NCBI RefSeq assembly: GCF_003148565.1
Contig: NZ_QGGL01000014.1
Span: 97,466 to 142,217 of the forward strand
DNA: 44,752 bases
From: Tumebacillus permanentifrigoris
GTDB lineage: Bacteria; Bacillota; Bacilli; Tumebacillales; Tumebacillaceae
Direction: 5' to 3'
Shown: positions 44,730 to 44,752 of the stretch, piece by piece
Layout: each line of letters opens with the position of its first letter
Position numbering within the stretch: the stretch's first letter is position 1
Position numbers and translations under genes: made by a program
Notes under the pieces: generated by a model
What the model was told of the DNA's origin: nothing
The model's input: the letters and a program-made list of their open reading frames with translations, nothing else
Databases searched by the model: none

Positions 44730-44752
44730 ATGGGAAACATTCGAAAGACATA
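44730..44752 (+). CDS. First codons of a probable transposase OrfA (truncated by window end)
   Basis: ATG at 44730 with GAAGGGGG about 10 nt upstream opens a frame MGNIRKT that runs off the window; the next codon begins TA, consistent with tyrosine. IS3-family OrfA proteins often begin with a similar RK-T-Y sequence before EFK. Only seven codons are visible. Confidence 0.38.

Larger units (their letters stand above)
44663..44752 (+). mobile_element. Possible left end of an IS3-type insertion element (truncated)
   Basis: TGATCCCCTTCAAGTAGACA resembles IS3-family terminal repeats as I remember them. It is followed within 70 bp by a start codon whose product begins MGNIRKT, the usual opening of IS3 OrfA transposases. 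The rest lies beyond the window, so the call is tentative. Confidence 0.42.

Noticed and set aside
1-44752. CRISPR arrays
   Set aside because: No short direct repeats separated by unique spacers were seen; the only tandem repeats are the coding ones at 2-5205 and 24651-24902.

Overview
The window reads as chromosomal DNA of a moderately GC-rich, spore-forming, Gram-positive bacterium of the class Bacilli. Supporting signs are strong AGGAGG-type ribosome binding sites, Firmicutes riboswitches (lysine, SAM-I, T-box), CodY, sporulation genes (YunB, CotF-like coat protein), and an S-layer-homology surface protein. The gene set and base composition would suit Alicyclobacillaceae such as Tumebacillus, but that name is an inference, not a search result.

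Layout. 1-5.6 kb: 3' end of a giant surface protein with 23 near-identical Ig-like repeats. 5.6-8.9 kb: rhodanese, an orphan promoter/terminator pair, D-amino-acid transaminase, and a lysine riboswitch driving an amino-acid permease. 8.9-10.4 kb: three divergently arranged CBO0543-like membrane proteins. 10.6-13.2 kb: M3 oligopeptidase and a CotF-like coat protein. 13.2-16.9 kb: metH under a SAM-I riboswitch. 17-19.2 kb: yunB, HD hydrolase, NifU-like protein, thioredoxin. 19.3-21.5 kb: hemL and an unrecognised secreted or anchored protein. 21.8-24.3 kb: selA and selD. 24.4-25.7 kb: a coiled-coil protein with internal 84-bp repeats and a CPBP membrane protease. 25.8-27 kb: an orphan short transcription unit and codY. 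27-30.5 kb: SH3b/amidase, a 57-aa protein, hemZ. 30.6-33.5 kb: a MATE/MurJ-like flippase and an MFS transporter. 33.5-37.2 kb: T-box leader, hisS, aspS, and a probable 6S RNA. 37.4-44.6 kb: a 2419-aa S-layer-anchored nuclease/nucleotidase. The last ~90 bases look like the left end of an IS3-type element.

Most notable: selD is itself a selenoprotein gene. Its reading frame starts inside the end of selA and crosses an in-frame TGA exactly at the catalytic cysteine position. A strong hairpin of bacterial SECIS geometry follows. An ordinary gene caller would truncate this gene. SelA and SelD together make selenocysteine, so the cell needs selenocysteine to make an enzyme of its own selenium pathway. 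selB and selC are not in the window.

Other points worth following are two orphan promoter-terminator units that may be small RNAs, a T-box whose specifier appears to overlap Asp and His codons ahead of hisS-aspS, and the unusual domain assembly of the terminal surface nuclease.
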